This document shows, piece by piece, positions 32,079 through 43,483 of a stretch of DNA of 64,000 bases. The translations under genes and the position numbers were made by a program. How positions within the stretch are numbered: the first letter of the stretch is position 1; each line of letters begins with the position of its first letter. The notes under the pieces were generated by a model. That model ran no database searches. It was given only the letters and a program-made list of their open reading frames with translations, and had not been told where the DNA came from. Source of the stretch: Beta vulgaris subsp. vulgaris (Eukaryota > Streptophyta > Magnoliopsida > Caryophyllales > Amaranthaceae); assembly GCF_026745355.1 (NCBI RefSeq), contig NC_079206.1:8159531-8223530 (forward strand), given 5' to 3'.

Positions 32079-32082
<4 letters not shown>
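31797..32082. mobile_element. MITE of the giant-MULE family, in TA array
   Basis: A 286-bp element with strong terminal inverted repeats. The left reads agg-caagatcacATGAGAATGC, then ATGAGAAATGAGAATGAAT. The right end read on the minus strand is aga-agtgagttcATATGAGAATGC, then the same ATGAGAAATGAGAATGAAT. The interior has units at exact 22-bp spacing: ttacatca at 31974 and 31996, its variant at 32018, and a second pair at 31869 and 31891. The same TGAGAAT ends and 22-bp phasing occur in the giant MULE, so this is plausibly a non-autonomous relative. It has TA arrays on both sides, like the rice Micron type of microsatellite-targeting element. Confidence 0.8.

Positions 32083-32136
<54 letters not shown>
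32083..32136. repeat. TA microsatellite (array 4)
   Basis: A 54-bp (TA)n run to the right of the MITE, the last of the chain. Confidence 0.98.
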
Positions 32137-32141
<5 letters not shown>

Positions 32142-33163
32142 ATATATATCTGTATAGCACTAGTGCTAGGTCTAATGCATCTAAGTAAGTTTTATCATCA
32201 CCAAGGATCCTTTGGTCCAATGGTATAGTAAGTCTTTTAATCATTCTGCACTTGTATAGATCTAGTTCAAGCCCAGGCATAAAAACCCAATATACATTCA
32301 TAAAGTTTAAATCTAGTGCAATGGTCCAACCATTGACTCAATATGCACTCACATAAGCTTAATCTAAACCCTTTGTGCACCCATGTAACTTACAACCATC
32401 ATGCACACCCCAGTCCCCATGTATTATTCAATTTATATCCAACCCCACCATGTACTTCTTCAGACTAACCAATCCAATCCAAACCCATCATGCATCCATG
32501 TAATTAAGCAATTCAACTTTATATTTAATCCAAATTGGATATGCTCTAATCTAGGTTATTCAACCCGATCTAAGCCCAACTTGCACTTATATAGCCTAAC
32601 ATGCTCTCGACATAATAATTGCATCAACGTTAATCCAAATACCACTTACAACAACCAACAGGAATACACTACCCACACAAGTCACGATGACACCAATCAA
32701 TCTACCTTTTGAGCAGAAAATGTCAATGCACATATAACTGGTAGTCTTTAATTGGATTCACAATCCTCATCACACACACCTCAATATTATTTAGTGGTTT
32801 ACTAAAGACAAGAGAATTATGGAAAGATCATGTAAGGGTTGTAAGGGACAAAAGACTTCTTTATCCAAACGGGACATCAACCACAAAAACCGCTACAAAG
32901 AAAGATGACGATGGTGCCTCATTAAGCAAGTAAAGGAAGGGGGAACAATTCCATGGATAAGGTACAACAGAACAACATAGTAGATCACGATTAATCGTCA
33001 GAACCTCATCATAACTTGCCCACATAAGTCGTTGCTAGCTAATGATATGTTATTCATACAACCTACCCTTTATAACTCGTGAATCATTATAAGCACATTT
33101 AAAAAATTGGAAGAATCTCAACAAAAGAGACATGCAACACTCACGACCCACCTCGGCAAACCC
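32137..33163. other. Intergenic, degenerate C-rich repeats
   Basis: No gene recognised. Between about 32280 and 32620, loosely repeated phrases of the kind 'cccatcatgcacccatgtaa' recur every 40-60 bp, suggesting an old tandem array. 32700-33160 shows nothing recognisable. Confidence 0.5.
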
Positions 33164-33553
33164 AAGCATCACAAATAACAAGCTCGAAAAAGCTAAACCC
33201 CCACCCCTACCCAATGACCCAATAAGATCATAAAACAGTTATAAACAAATCCCCCCCCCTCCCAAAACATCCTACACTATCATTTTGCTCATTTAAAACT
33301 CTTCCACAATTAAAATATCTCCTACCATTCTACCATGTCGACAATTCACTCAGACACAAGCATGACAAATAACAAGCTCGAAAAAGCCAAACCCCCCACC
33401 CCTCACCCAATGACCCAATAAGATCATAAAACAGGTATAACAACCCCCCCCCCCCCTCCCCAAACATCCTACACTATCATTTTGCTCATTCACAACTCTC
33501 CCACAAAAAAAAAAAATCTCCTATCATTCTACCATGTCGACGATACTCCCAGA
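33164..33553. repeat. 194-bp tandem duplication upstream of the PYL receptor
   Basis: Copy one starts at 33164 and copy two at 33358, about 90% alike. They share 'acaaataacaagctcgaaaa', a poly-C run of 8-14, and 'catcctacactatcattttg'. The second copy ends about 260 bp before the receptor ATG, so it lies in the likely promoter. Confidence 0.9.
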
Positions 33554-33689
33554 CACAAAACTATTATCATTACTATTATTTTAATATCATTATACACATT
33601 ATAATTTGTATTTTGTACCCTACCTTTATCCCCTCCCCCCCACCCCCTCATTCATTATTTAAATCAAACTTTGGAAAGTGACTAACCCC

Positions 33690-33815
33690 CCTCTCATATA
33701 AAACTCCCCACCATCCCCCTAAAAAGTCCATTCCATCCATCCCATCTCATCCCATCTCTCTCTCCTCAAATCAAACTCCTTTAACCCAAAAAAAAAAAAA
33801 AAAAAACCAACAAAA
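33690..33815 (+). promoter_or_regulatory. Core promoter and 5' leader of the PYL receptor gene
   Basis: A TATA-like catataaaac box at about 33695-33704 is followed by a CT-rich leader (ccatcccatctc repeats) and an A-run of about 20 ending at the start codon context caacaaaaATG. This is a typical plant intronless-gene leader. The start site would be near 33725. Confidence 0.6.
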
Positions 33816-34487
33816 ATGCCAAAATCCTCCGTCTTACTCCACCGCATAACCACCACAACACCCACCCACCCAAACACAACCTCCCCATTCTCTCACCTCC
33901 ACCACCACAACAACAACCACACCCACAACCACAACCACAATCACAAACCATTCTATGTCCCAGACGACGTCGTTCGTTACCACTCTCAACACGTAAACTC
34001 CATCCATCAATGTTCTTCCGCTGTCATCCAAGAAATCTCCGCCCCAATCTCCTCCGTATGGTCCGTCGTTCGCCGCTTCGACGCTCCTCAACTCTACAAA
34101 CACTTCGTACGAAGCTGTGACGTCATCTCCGGCGACGGTGACGTAGGCACTCTCCGACGTGTTCGTGTAGTTTCAGGTTTACCTGCTGCTACCTCCGATG
34201 AAAGGTTGGAAATACTTGATGATAACCGACACGTCATCTCGTTTTCCGTTGTTGGTGGGGACCATCGTTTGTCGAATTATAGGTCTGTTACTTCTTTGCA
34301 TCCTTCTGTTGATGAAGTCGGTGATGAATCTACGATTGTTGTTGAATCTTACGTTGTTGATACACCTGCTGGAAATACTAAGGAAGAAACTTGTGTTTTT
34401 GTTGATACTATTGTTAGATGTAATCTTCAATCTTTGGCTCAGATTGCTGAGAATTTAGCTAGACGAGAGAAAACCATCAACAAATAA
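33816..34487 (+). CDS. Abscisic-acid receptor, PYL4/5/6-like (START/Bet v 1 fold)
   Basis: Intact intronless gene for 223 residues, typical of subfamily II PYR/PYL/RCAR receptors, which bind abscisic acid in cytosol and nucleus and then inhibit clade A PP2Cs. A low-complexity His/Asn-rich N-terminus (about 28-44) precedes the core. Seen: the conserved [17 protein letters not shown], the gate loop SGLPA at 120-124, the latch HRL at 150-152 within [13 protein letters not shown], and the C-terminal helix [20 protein letters not shown]. Arg99 stands where PYR1 has Lys59, which contacts the hormone carboxylate. The start is fixed by the leader and the lack of upstream in-frame coding. Flanks are transposon-rich but the gene has no breaks. 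Confidence 0.96.
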   Translation: MPKSSVLLHRITTTTPTHPNTTSPFSHLHHHNNNHTHNHNHNHKPFYVPDDVVRYHSQHVNSIHQCSSAVIQEISAPISSVWSVVRRFDAPQLYKHFVRSCDVISGDGDVGTLRRVRVVSGLPAATSDERLEILDDNRHVISFSVVGGDHRLSNYRSVTSLHPSVDEVGDESTIVVESYVVDTPAGNTKEETCVFVDTIVRCNLQSLAQIAENLARREKTINK

Positions 34488-36085
34488 TCATACTCTTTCT
34501 TCCCGCTTAATATGGATCTTAAATATCGTAGGCGAATAGTTTATCATACACCCAGATGTACCGTGCGATTTCGAGGTGTATGATCAATGAACTCTATTTT
34601 TGTTCATTCTTTTTTTTTTTTTTTTGTTCCCCTCTTTCTCTAGTTGTTGTTGTTCATTCAGAGAGAAAGTTGGTTTTGTTGTTTGGGTTTTTATGGAATC
34701 TCGAGGAAGATGAACGACGTTGAACTGTTGAAGTGGTGATTATATATAATTTTTTTTTTTGTTATCTTATGTTAATTACTACTTTATTATGATTTCACCG
34801 TTTTTCTTATATATATATCTTGATACTGGGTTTGTTTTTGTTGTATTTAAATCGATCTTGTATTAAATGTATTTTGATTTTGGGTTTCCTGGTTTAATTA
34901 TCATCATCTTTTATAGAGTAAAATTCTATGATTTTTTGTGTATAAATCTTGATGTTGTTCACATTGTGGGTGCTTAACTGCTTATGTTTTCTAATTTTGA
35001 TTATGTGTTATTTAAGGGTGATAAAGATGATAATGTTTGTTTAAGATAATGTAGAGATGATGAAAATCAAAATCTTTTAGGGTTAATTAGAACTCTTGAG
35101 GATCTACCTACTAAATGTGGGTGCTTAACTGTACTTTGAAGCTTTTAAAGCTTTGAGATTGAGTTATTTTTGGTATATTTAGAAAAGTAAGATTGTGTGG
35201 GCACTTTGATTTTATGAGAATGCATCAATCAATGGAAAAGATTCGGCATGGTTTTTTTAGTTATTATTGTATTTTTGGTTCATAATATACATGACTTGGG
35301 AGGTAGTAATAAAAAAATGTTATTGGACTAATTTTATTAGTTATTTATTTATATTAATGTTGTGCATTTTGGAAGGTGCTGTGAATGATAGGTCACAGGT
35401 TTGAATCCCCTCTCCCCTTCTTTGTATTTTATAGCGCCTTCGTGGCTCATATGGAAAAAAAAATGCCGTACACTCTGAGGCACAGTTTAAGTTCTTAGAT
35501 CGAATTGAATTGAACTGACTTGAAGTAAAGTTATAATCGAATTGAACTAAACTGAATTGAACTGAATTAAAATGCGTTGAAAGAATCAGGCCGAAGAGAT
35601 AGGAAGGTAGCGAGTTTCATGTAAGTTGAATTTATGAAAATGCTCCAACTATAGTCAAGATTGGAGCAAAAATTTAGATTGTTAAATAGCCATGTATTAT
35701 AAAAAAATGGATGATGAGTGGATGACTCCTTGGTACAAGCTGTTTTTGATCAACTTTCATGGTGGAAATTCGATATTATATGTGTCAATAATTGTTGTTA
35801 ATTATGTTGAGATAAGTGTAGCATATAAATTTCTTATGTGCAACATTGGATTAGTTCGTCCTTGCATTTGCACCCACAAATTGTCCTTTTATTTATTTAT
35901 ATGAAAGGGAAATGCAATATTTTTTAAATACAAGTATGGACGACGAGGTTTGGTGATGGCATCATTCATCATTGATGCAAAAGAATGGATGATATAGGTT
36001 GTTGACATGCGAGAGATGATTTTATCAATAACTAACTCTAGATGGAGGAATTATCTGAATATTTGGGATTCTAGGGATTTAATTT
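34488..36085. other. 3' flank of the PYL gene, intergenic
   Basis: Poly-T runs at 34609-34625 and 34750-34760 probably belong to the 3' UTR or its end. At 35385-35410 a 'ggtcacaggtttgaatcc' phrase looks like a tRNA-type B box, but I could not delimit a SINE. At about 35505-35570, degenerate (aattgaact)n repeats resemble those in the element at 54697-55610. No other gene seen. Confidence 0.5.
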
Positions 36086-36270
36086 AAGGGAAAAGTTATA
36101 TGCAGTCCTAAGGGTTGTATATAAGAAGCTAAAAATAGAAATAAATTGCATTAATTAATCATTTATTACTTGATGCAAATTTTTTCCATAAATTCACAAC
36201 CTATTTCCATTTTAAGTAGTGTATTTATCTCTTATATGCAACCCTAAGAGCTGCATATAGCATAACCCTT
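36086..36270. mobile_element. MITE, copy 1 of a tandem pair
   Basis: A 185-bp element with terminal inverted repeats of about 35-40 bp: aagggaaaagttatatgcag on the left, and aagggttatgctatatgcag at the right end read on the minus strand. Each is followed by a gggttg(t/c)atataag block. Flanked by aattt-type AT sequence on both sides. No coding capacity. Confidence 0.7.
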
Positions 36271-36279
36271 AATTTAATT

Positions 36280-36448
36280 AAGGGAAAAGTTATATGCAGG
36301 GTTGTATATAAGAAGTTAAAAATGAAAAAAATATGCATTAATTGATTATTTATTACATCGATTGATGCATAATTTTCTATAAATTTACAACTTATTTCCA
36401 TTTTAGGTAGTGTATATATTTCTTAGACTGTATATAGTATAATTCTTT
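36280..36448. mobile_element. MITE, copy 2 of a tandem pair
   Basis: A second, more decayed copy of the element at 36086-36270 in the same orientation, nine bases away. Its left inverted repeat is intact except for a 10-base loss. The right end is degenerate. Confidence 0.65.
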
Positions 36449-37192
36449 AATCAATTATGAAGATGATCGTATCCTTCGATCTCTTGGTGTTGTTGTACTT
36501 TATTTTACATAATTGCAATTCTACTTAAAATTCAAACGGTTAGTATGATTTCACCTTGTGATATAATGGTGGTCAAATGTGTAAAAATAAATTAGAGTCA
36601 GGCTGTTTAGAGAATTGTTCTCCATCGAGAAAAATTAATAAAAGTTTGGTAATTTCAATCTAGAGTGAATTTTACCATCCTTCGTACTTTTTTTTCTTAA
36701 ACTTTGTTGGAGATTCTGATACTAATTAAAATTAATGTGAGTCCACATCGTTGCGTGGTTTTGATGTGATGATATATTAAGTTTTTGAATAGGAAAGTTA
36801 ATGAAGATATTGATAAAACGAAGTTAGTACTACTTTAGGTAGAACGTACACTTTTAAATAGAAATAGAAAATGGATGCTTACTTCACCTTTATGTTTTCC
36901 TGGCTTGTTGCTTCTTAACTCATAATACCAACATATATAATAGTGGTGTGTCCAATTGATTAAAGAAATTGATAGATCAAGTTAAAAGAGATTTTATATG
37001 CTTTGAGTGCATGTGATGCAAGTAGTAAGCAATGCATAATAAGATCACTAACTCCCACTAGTTAGTAATATGCTATGAATTTCCAGCTCTATTAATTTGT
37101 CTCTCTTAAGTATAATCATGTACTTCCCCATGTGCCTCAACTTTTGTTCATCTAGAACTAGCTATATTTTGCTTTCTTTTTTTTCCATGTAG
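36449..37192. other. Intergenic, nothing recognised
   Basis: AT-rich sequence without coding pattern, inverted repeats or RNA genes that I can support. Confidence 0.5.
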
Positions 37193-37399
37193 TGTTAAGC
37201 TAGCTAGTTGACATCTCATGATAATGTTTATGATAATATCTCAAGACTGTATTTATCATATATCTGGATGTATTTATTAGATAGCATTATATGTAAAAAA
37301 AAATAGAATAGTCTGTAACTAGTCATAGGTCTGTATAAAACACTATATATATTGAATGTCAGGTTAAAAGTTAACACAATGATTCTCCACGCTTACACA
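37193..37399 (+). repeat. Ty1/copia-type LTR (single)
   Basis: Starts tgttaagctagctag and ends cgcttacaca, directly before a perfect iMet primer site. A TATA box (ctgtataaaac) lies at about 37333. It is small (about 207 bp). I found no second LTR and no pol nearby, so it is a truncated element or TRIM remnant. The internal part after 37412 is noncoding. Confidence 0.6.
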
Positions 37400-37412
37400 T
37401 GGTATCAGAGCC
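37400..37412 (+). promoter_or_regulatory. tRNA-iMet primer-binding site
   Basis: tggtatcagagcc, a perfect complement of the initiator tRNA-Met end, at the internal border of the LTR at 37193-37399. This fixes the element's orientation as plus. Confidence 0.8.
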
Positions 37413-38532
37413 TATTTTTTGCTTATTTGGGGTTCCAGACGAACAAAATAATAATCTTAGATGTTCCTGTTCATGAATGTATAATAAAGATTATAAGCGG
37501 ATTATCAGATCGGAACATTTGATAGATGATGAGATTCCGTTCTCCAAAGTGCATCTAGTGAGGATTTGACTTATTATTGCCTACTAGTCCATGCGTGAAC
37601 TGGATAATGCAGCCAGCATGGAAGAAAAAAAAGGATCAAAGTTAGGAGATGGGAAGAAAAATGGATATAGTTTGAGATTTTGAAAAGCTAGTATTATTAT
37701 CACTTCATATATCTATAAGTATAAAGAAAAAAACAGAAGAAGATATTATTTAATATTATCTAGTAATCCATAAAATATAATCCTAGTGAAATAAAGAAAT
37801 AAAAAGATAGGCGTCAATACTCGATATATAGACATTGAAAAATAACGTGAAAGGTGGGAATTAATGGGGTGGAAGAAAGAATCAGAACGGTTTTTTTGGC
37901 CGGTATTCATCTTTTTTTCTTGCAAGTTGCAGTCTTTTTTTTAAAAGTATATTAAAAAAAAAGTTCTTTATATCTTGATCAACTGGGTTGTTGGAGATGA
38001 TGTTATTGTTTGTTGTATTACATATAAAAATAGAAAAAAAAGAGCAAGTTGCAAGTTGTTTGTTTGTTGAATAATAATAATTTTCTCTCTCTCCTAATTT
38101 GCTTAAGGTGGTGATAATAGTACTTGTACTAGAAAGAGAAATAGAAAGAAGTGCAACTTGCATGGGGACGATGCAGAGAAGAAAATATCAAAATATCTCT
38201 ACCATCGCTGTAAATTTTACGCGTAGAATCTCGTTAAATACTAAATCAACTAAAAGTTTAAACTCATAAGTGCGAGGATTAGTTTTATACTCTATCACGC
38301 AGTTACGCTACAGTCGTAGTACTTAGAAAAAAAGTGATGGATGAGAATTGAATACGTGACTTTTATGTCATGTTGGTTTTGATATCATGTCAAAGGATCA
38401 ATTCAGTTAAAAGTTACTTTAAATTCATGATTGGAGTCCTAAGAGTACTTTTATACCTATTAGAATCAAATGGTATTAATCCAATTAAAATAGTTTAAAA
38501 GTTTAACTTTTTATTAATTTCAACCACGGCTT
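37413..38532. other. Remnant internal region and intergenic DNA
   Basis: No gag or pol pattern follows the primer site. The rest is AT-rich, with 'gagagagaatt'-like low complexity at 38080-38150. No gene seen. Confidence 0.5.
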
Positions 38533-38540
38533 GATTTATG

Positions 38541-38899
38541 CGGTGTTTGGCAATTAAAGTTTTGAAGTAAAAAGAGAGTTTTGGATAACTTTTAGAGTTT
38601 TGACTAGTCAAAAACTCTAAAACGGGTGTTTAATAAAATGGAGATTTAGAAAGAGTTTTGGAATGAAAACTCTCAAAATGACTTTTTTGCCTCTAATAAT
38701 AGTACTATATATATATATATATATATTAAAATGTCTGCAAATGTCATTTTACTCAAACAAATGACAATCAGTTTATTGTTACCAAACACATTTATTAAAA
38801 AAAAAGTTGTCAAATCAATAGTCAAATCTATTAAACAAAAAGTTAAAACTCTAACAACAAACTCTAAACTCCAAACTCTGTTTGTCAAACAAGACCTTT
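38541..38899. mobile_element. hAT-like MITE
   Basis: A 359-bp element. Left end cggtgtttggcaa; right end on the minus strand aaaggtcttgtttgacaa. Both continue into (t/g)agagttttgga-type repeats. Flanks gatttatg (38533-38540) and aatttatg (38900-38907) form a near-perfect 8-bp target duplication. A short TA array lies inside at 38705-38727. Confidence 0.55.
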
Positions 38900-38907
38900 A
38901 ATTTATG

Positions 38908-41646
38908 TTTTTAGAGTTGTAATAGGGTTATATTTTCACGTGACGCAACAATTATATAGAGAAATTCCTAGCAGGTTGAGAGAGGAGAGAGAGAAGTGCA
39001 AGTGGGAGAGGAGAGAGAATTGGAATTTGTAAGTGCATGAGAGAGACTGAGAGAGAGTGCAAGTTGAGGAAAGGAGGGTGTGGGAGGTGGGGGAATTAAT
39101 GAATCTCGTGTGGGTATTGAGAATGAGTTGTCTCTATGCTTTTCTTCACGCTACCTTCCACACCCCATCCCTTGCTTCTTTCTTGTTTCTTCTCTATTTC
39201 ACTGTTTTTTTTCTTTTAGATTAGATAAAGAGAGAAAAATAGGATTTTGTTTTCTTTAACTTTCTGTACAATTTTGACTGCATGTACTTCTATTCATCAC
39301 TTGCACTGTCAACTGATCTATTCCATAATTCCATTTGGTGCATTTTTATAATGCTTTCTTAAGTCTGCCGTTGTCTTTGAAAAGCACTACAATTGTTTTT
39401 TTTTAGAACAAATTATTAGACTGTAGAGTTACATATAGTAGTATAACTTATTAAAATAAAATACTTCCCCCATTTTTTATTAGATGTTACACTTTTTAAA
39501 TTATGGACTCCTAGGTAATTTTTGGAGAAAAGAGAGATAAAAAGAATGAAAAACGAAAGGGTCACATGTAAACATATGATAGGACAGTAATTACATAATG
39601 TTAATTGGAGTGCGTAGAGTTATGTACACCAGATTTATCTAGTTACAGAATGCTAATTGGAGTGCATAGAGCTATGTACACCCGACTTATTATTCTTATC
39701 TTTTTAACCAATATTTATCCAACTTTAACTAAATTAGTATGTTTGTTGTTTAAAAGCAACTCGCTAGTAATTTTATTAATTTTTCACTAGAATTTCATAA
39801 TTTGATTAGAAGTGCTAGTAGAGGTCGTTTAGGAATAGTTTGTAGCATATCTCAACGATTGTCACTTTTAATACTCTCGCTCGCTACTAAATTTAATATG
39901 TGGTTTCTTTGAATTTTATTAGGAGACGTTCTCTAAAAACAAAATGGAAATTAAAACTATTACTTGGTTTTTATTCAGTTTTTACGTCTTTTACACAAGT
40001 TAAATTACTAAAGCATAGTTTATGAGTTTTTCGTAATTTAATTATAGAAACTAATCCAAAAGTCCAATCCAATATAAATAGAATTACCAATAATTTAGGC
40101 TTAATTTTTTTTCAAATTGGATTGAATTAGATTGAATATATTTAAAAATAGAATTTTAGATGTTTGGATCCATATAAAAATAAAATCGAAATATAATTTA
40201 AACCAATAGTTCAGTAGAGATATTTTATTAAACTCGTATAATAAAAACTCATGGTTTTCTTATGATAAATCAATTGTTTAATCCAAGGTTATGAATTATG
40301 ATAATTTGGTTGTGATTTAAGATCATTTTTTTTCTTTATCCTATTGAAATTCAAGATCTCTACAAACAGTATTCCTTATGCCCTAAAAATGTTGCTACAT
40401 TTGCTTTTTCACAGTTTACGAGATGTAACTTCAAATACCAATATTTTGAGTTACATATATGAAAAAATATAAAAATTATATATTTGGAAAATACAAATTG
40501 GGATGAATCAAATAAGATTTAACATAACTATGTTTTTCAACTAAAAGACAGTCAAAGTTACCAAGTGAATAATGCCAATGGTTAAAATGTAGCACCATTT
40601 TTGAGACGGATGGAGTATGAAGTTTTGAGCACTATCAAGTAATTCTTTATCCGATTGATATATTATAGGAGTAGGAGTGATCGAGAATAATGTGTTGACT
40701 CATTTTTAGCAAGAACACCTCAAAAGCATGGTTTATTATGTTTTATGGGTTCATTACTCGTGTTTGTTTTGTTTGATGTGGCTTGTCACGTGGTGGGAGT
40801 GTCCTAGTTACAGGTTGAAGCGATAAAAAAGTCATTTTCTTGAGGTTGGATGGTGGTATGGTAGAGGTCAAGTTTAGATTGTTGTTTTGCATTTCAATTT
40901 TCAAGATGATTGGAATGTTTAATATGTTAAGGCCGTTATGTAAATCTAAGATTTACTGTTAAGACTTAAGATTATTATGTTTTGGCCGCCTATCTATAGC
41001 TGTAATTGCAATTCTATATAAGAGTACTCCCACTCGTTGTCCTCCTTGTGGGTTATGAGGAGAGAGAGTATAAAAATATTATTAGTTTATTAGGAGAGAG
41101 AAAAAAGTTGGCCAAAAAATTGATGTCCAGCTTTTCATGATGGACCAAGAAAAAGAGGAGCAAAGAAGGGATTGGAGGAGAGAGAAAATATGGTGTGGGG
41201 TAGGTGGAAGAGTGAGGAAATTTTAAAATAATCAATGACCACAAACTATAGGGCAACCATTGATTGTGCTCTAAGAGTTTTAAGGTTGTTTTCGCTGCGA
41301 GTTATGGTTCAATAATTTGAATTAATATTGTTAAGCGTGATTAGTTAGCAAATTAATAAGGTAAATTGTAATAAGAAAGTGGGATGTGAATACCTATGTG
41401 CGTGCCTAAGCAATATGTAAGAATAGATGTCATGAGTGAACTTGTATGTATTTTTTTATATTATGTACAAATGTCCAAAATGAATAAAAAAGATAATTGT
41501 TGGTGTTATTTTATTTTTTTGAAATCCAAAACCCTATTATGGGTAGGTAATTTAGGTTTAGTACATGATTCAACATATAACTTAGAATCACCCTAAAATC
41601 ATAAAGTTTGTATACTACAAAAAGGTGATATATATCAAACTCATTG
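38908..41646. other. Intergenic, no gene recognised
   Basis: Holds GA-rich low complexity at 38975-39070 and a 52-bp direct repeat (copies near 39599 and 39651 around 'ttggagtgc.tagag'). Single Stowaway-like ends lie near 39465 and 40605 (gagacggatggagta). No coding similarity seen. The open frame at 41053-41256 (-) is low complexity. Confidence 0.5.
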
Positions 41647-41651
41647 ATTGT

Positions 41652-42039
41652 TGGTTCTGCTAAAAACAGTAGCGTGAATGGAAGTAGCAAGTCGGACTTT
41701 GCTAGTTGGATATGAGAACAACGAATGCTCGTTGGAATCTCCACATTGGCTGTCACTTGCAAAACAAGAAGACCAACCTCGGGGTTTTCAGGCCAATCCT
41801 CTCCGCAACTAAGTAAGAGAGATGAGAGAATTACCAATTGTATGGATTTAGTTTAGATGAAGTTAATTACCTTTCTTTTGATTTCGAATTGGTTATATAT
41901 AATGGAAGGTCGGTCTAAAGGACTTGGGCCGGTCCTCTATGAACCTTTACCTCCACTGACCCTTCTTTGGGCCTGATTGCTTCACAATGGCCGTTTGGCC
42001 ACATTGAAATGGGTTTGGGCCGATATTTAGACCGCAACA
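41652..42039 (+). mobile_element. Solo LTR with perfect target duplication
   Basis: A 388-bp sequence starting tggttctgc and ending ccgcaaca (TG...CA), flanked by attgt on both sides (41647-41651 and 42040-42044). The middle contains a leader-like CT-rich block around 41790-41830. Size, ends and 5-bp duplication fit a solo LTR left by recombination. Family not determined. Confidence 0.65.
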
Positions 42040-42223
42040 ATTGTAATGGTCAATATGTTTTTATGTATAACACATTTTTTTATAGATAAAATGTTAAAAA
42101 AATTTAGAACCTGAAGGAGAGTTTGACTATATACAAGATTGGTAGGGTTCGATATGATCCTAAAACTAATTGATAATAGGTGGAGTAACCTACCAATTTA
42201 TATATTAGTCATTCTCTCTCTAA

Positions 42224-42772
42224 TCTCTATTATATAAGGGAAGTGGGGAGTTATGGTGTCCTCTTTTGAAATGCCATTTTTGCCCCCCTTCTCTTTCTAA
42301 ATTACAAAATAGTGTTTGTATTTTTGACTTTGCTAAATTTAAGAGTTGCCTATATTTGGCAAATTGTATTCCTCCTATTTTTTCCCTCAAAAAGATGTTA
42401 CCATATCCAGTTCCCACAACCACAATCAAGGAAAAAAAATATTTCGTGCCATATATCATACAGGTTGCGCGAATTCGATTATGGGCTTATAACTACACAA
42501 TGCTACGATCCAATGAATTTTTTATAACTCAGAAGAGAAGCTCCAAACAAAAATAAATTTAGAACGCTAATAACTTAATAGGTCATGATTAGATTAACAA
42601 TATTCGCGCATTTCCAGAATATTATTATGTTCGCAATGACATTTTCTGAAATTTTCAATGATATATATATTTTTTTTTCTAAAATGTTCAAATTTTGACT
42701 CTTATCCCGATGAAAATCGAGTTTCTGTTTCGAAAAAAAATTCAAGCACGCATCGCGTGCAAAAAATTATAG
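42224..42772 (+). mobile_element. Small Helitron
   Basis: Starts TCTCTATTATATAAGGG right after an A. Ends about 12 bases after a hairpin (gcacgcatcgcgtgc at 42746-42760) with ...ttatag followed by T. The CTRR terminus is degenerate (ATAG). About 549 bp, no helicase, non-autonomous. The stretch aagtggggagtt near its 5' end recurs at the 5' end of the larger candidate at 43554. Confidence 0.6.
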
Positions 42773-43267
42773 TTCTATAATATGAAATCGGACAACTATA
42801 TCTTAACTTATATGGAAATTATACTCTTAACAATATCCTATACCTGAAGGACTCAACCCAAGACTATGAAACTTTTGATAATGGAAAGATGACCTTATCC
42901 AAGTGGATCTTGGTACACAATTATAAACTAAGGCTAAGCAAGAGATTTCTTCCTTCAAAAAGTTGCAAACTTATTGAATCTGATAAAGTATTCCATGTAA
43001 AGGGCAACTCCTAGAAAAGAATTTGACTCAACTAAGCTGAAAACAACACCAAACTGCTTTTATGTTCCCTTCAGCTACCAACTTAATTGATCTTCTCATG
43101 TATGCCAATGCCACCAATCATAATAACTGGTTGTAGAAGACATGACAGAAAAAGCACTGTTACTAATATTAGGACGGAAATTGACGTTTTTTTATTAAAA
43201 AGTTTGAGGTTAGTTATCACTTATGAGAGCAGTGCGTCAATACACAGTAGACAGTACAACAAGAAGG
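42773..43267. other. Intergenic, nothing recognised
   Basis: AT-rich spacer between the small Helitron and the SINE. No feature seen. Confidence 0.5.
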
Positions 43268-43277
43268 TCCACCCCAA

Positions 43278-43483
43278 CCAATTGGGGTTGGCGTGAGTGG
43301 TTAAACACCTCTCGTTTCTTAACCAAAGTCTCGAGTTCGAGTTTTTGGTATGAAAAAAACCCAGCTAGAAGGAATGCTATCCTTCGAGATAAATATGCAA
43401 ACTTCCGTGCAAGATTAGTCCATTTGACGAAGACAGTGGGAAACTCCTTATAATAGGAAAAGAAAAGTAAAAAAAAATAAAAA
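43278..43483 (+). mobile_element. tRNA-derived SINE
   Basis: About 206 bp with a pol III A box (ttggcgtgagtggttaa, about 43288-43304) and a B box (cgagttcgagttt, near 43331-43343), and an A-rich tail. It is flanked by a perfect 10-bp target duplication tccaccccaa (43268-43277 and 43484-43493). Non-coding; moves with LINE machinery. Confidence 0.88.

Noticed and set aside
35375..35420. A tRNA gene or SINE around 'ggtcacaggtttgaatcc'
   Set aside because: Only a B-box-like phrase; no A box at the right distance and no target duplication.
41511..41837. 108-codon frame (-)
   Set aside because: Lies across the border and leader-like block of the solo LTR; no domain pattern, and the LTR interpretation is supported by ends and target duplication.
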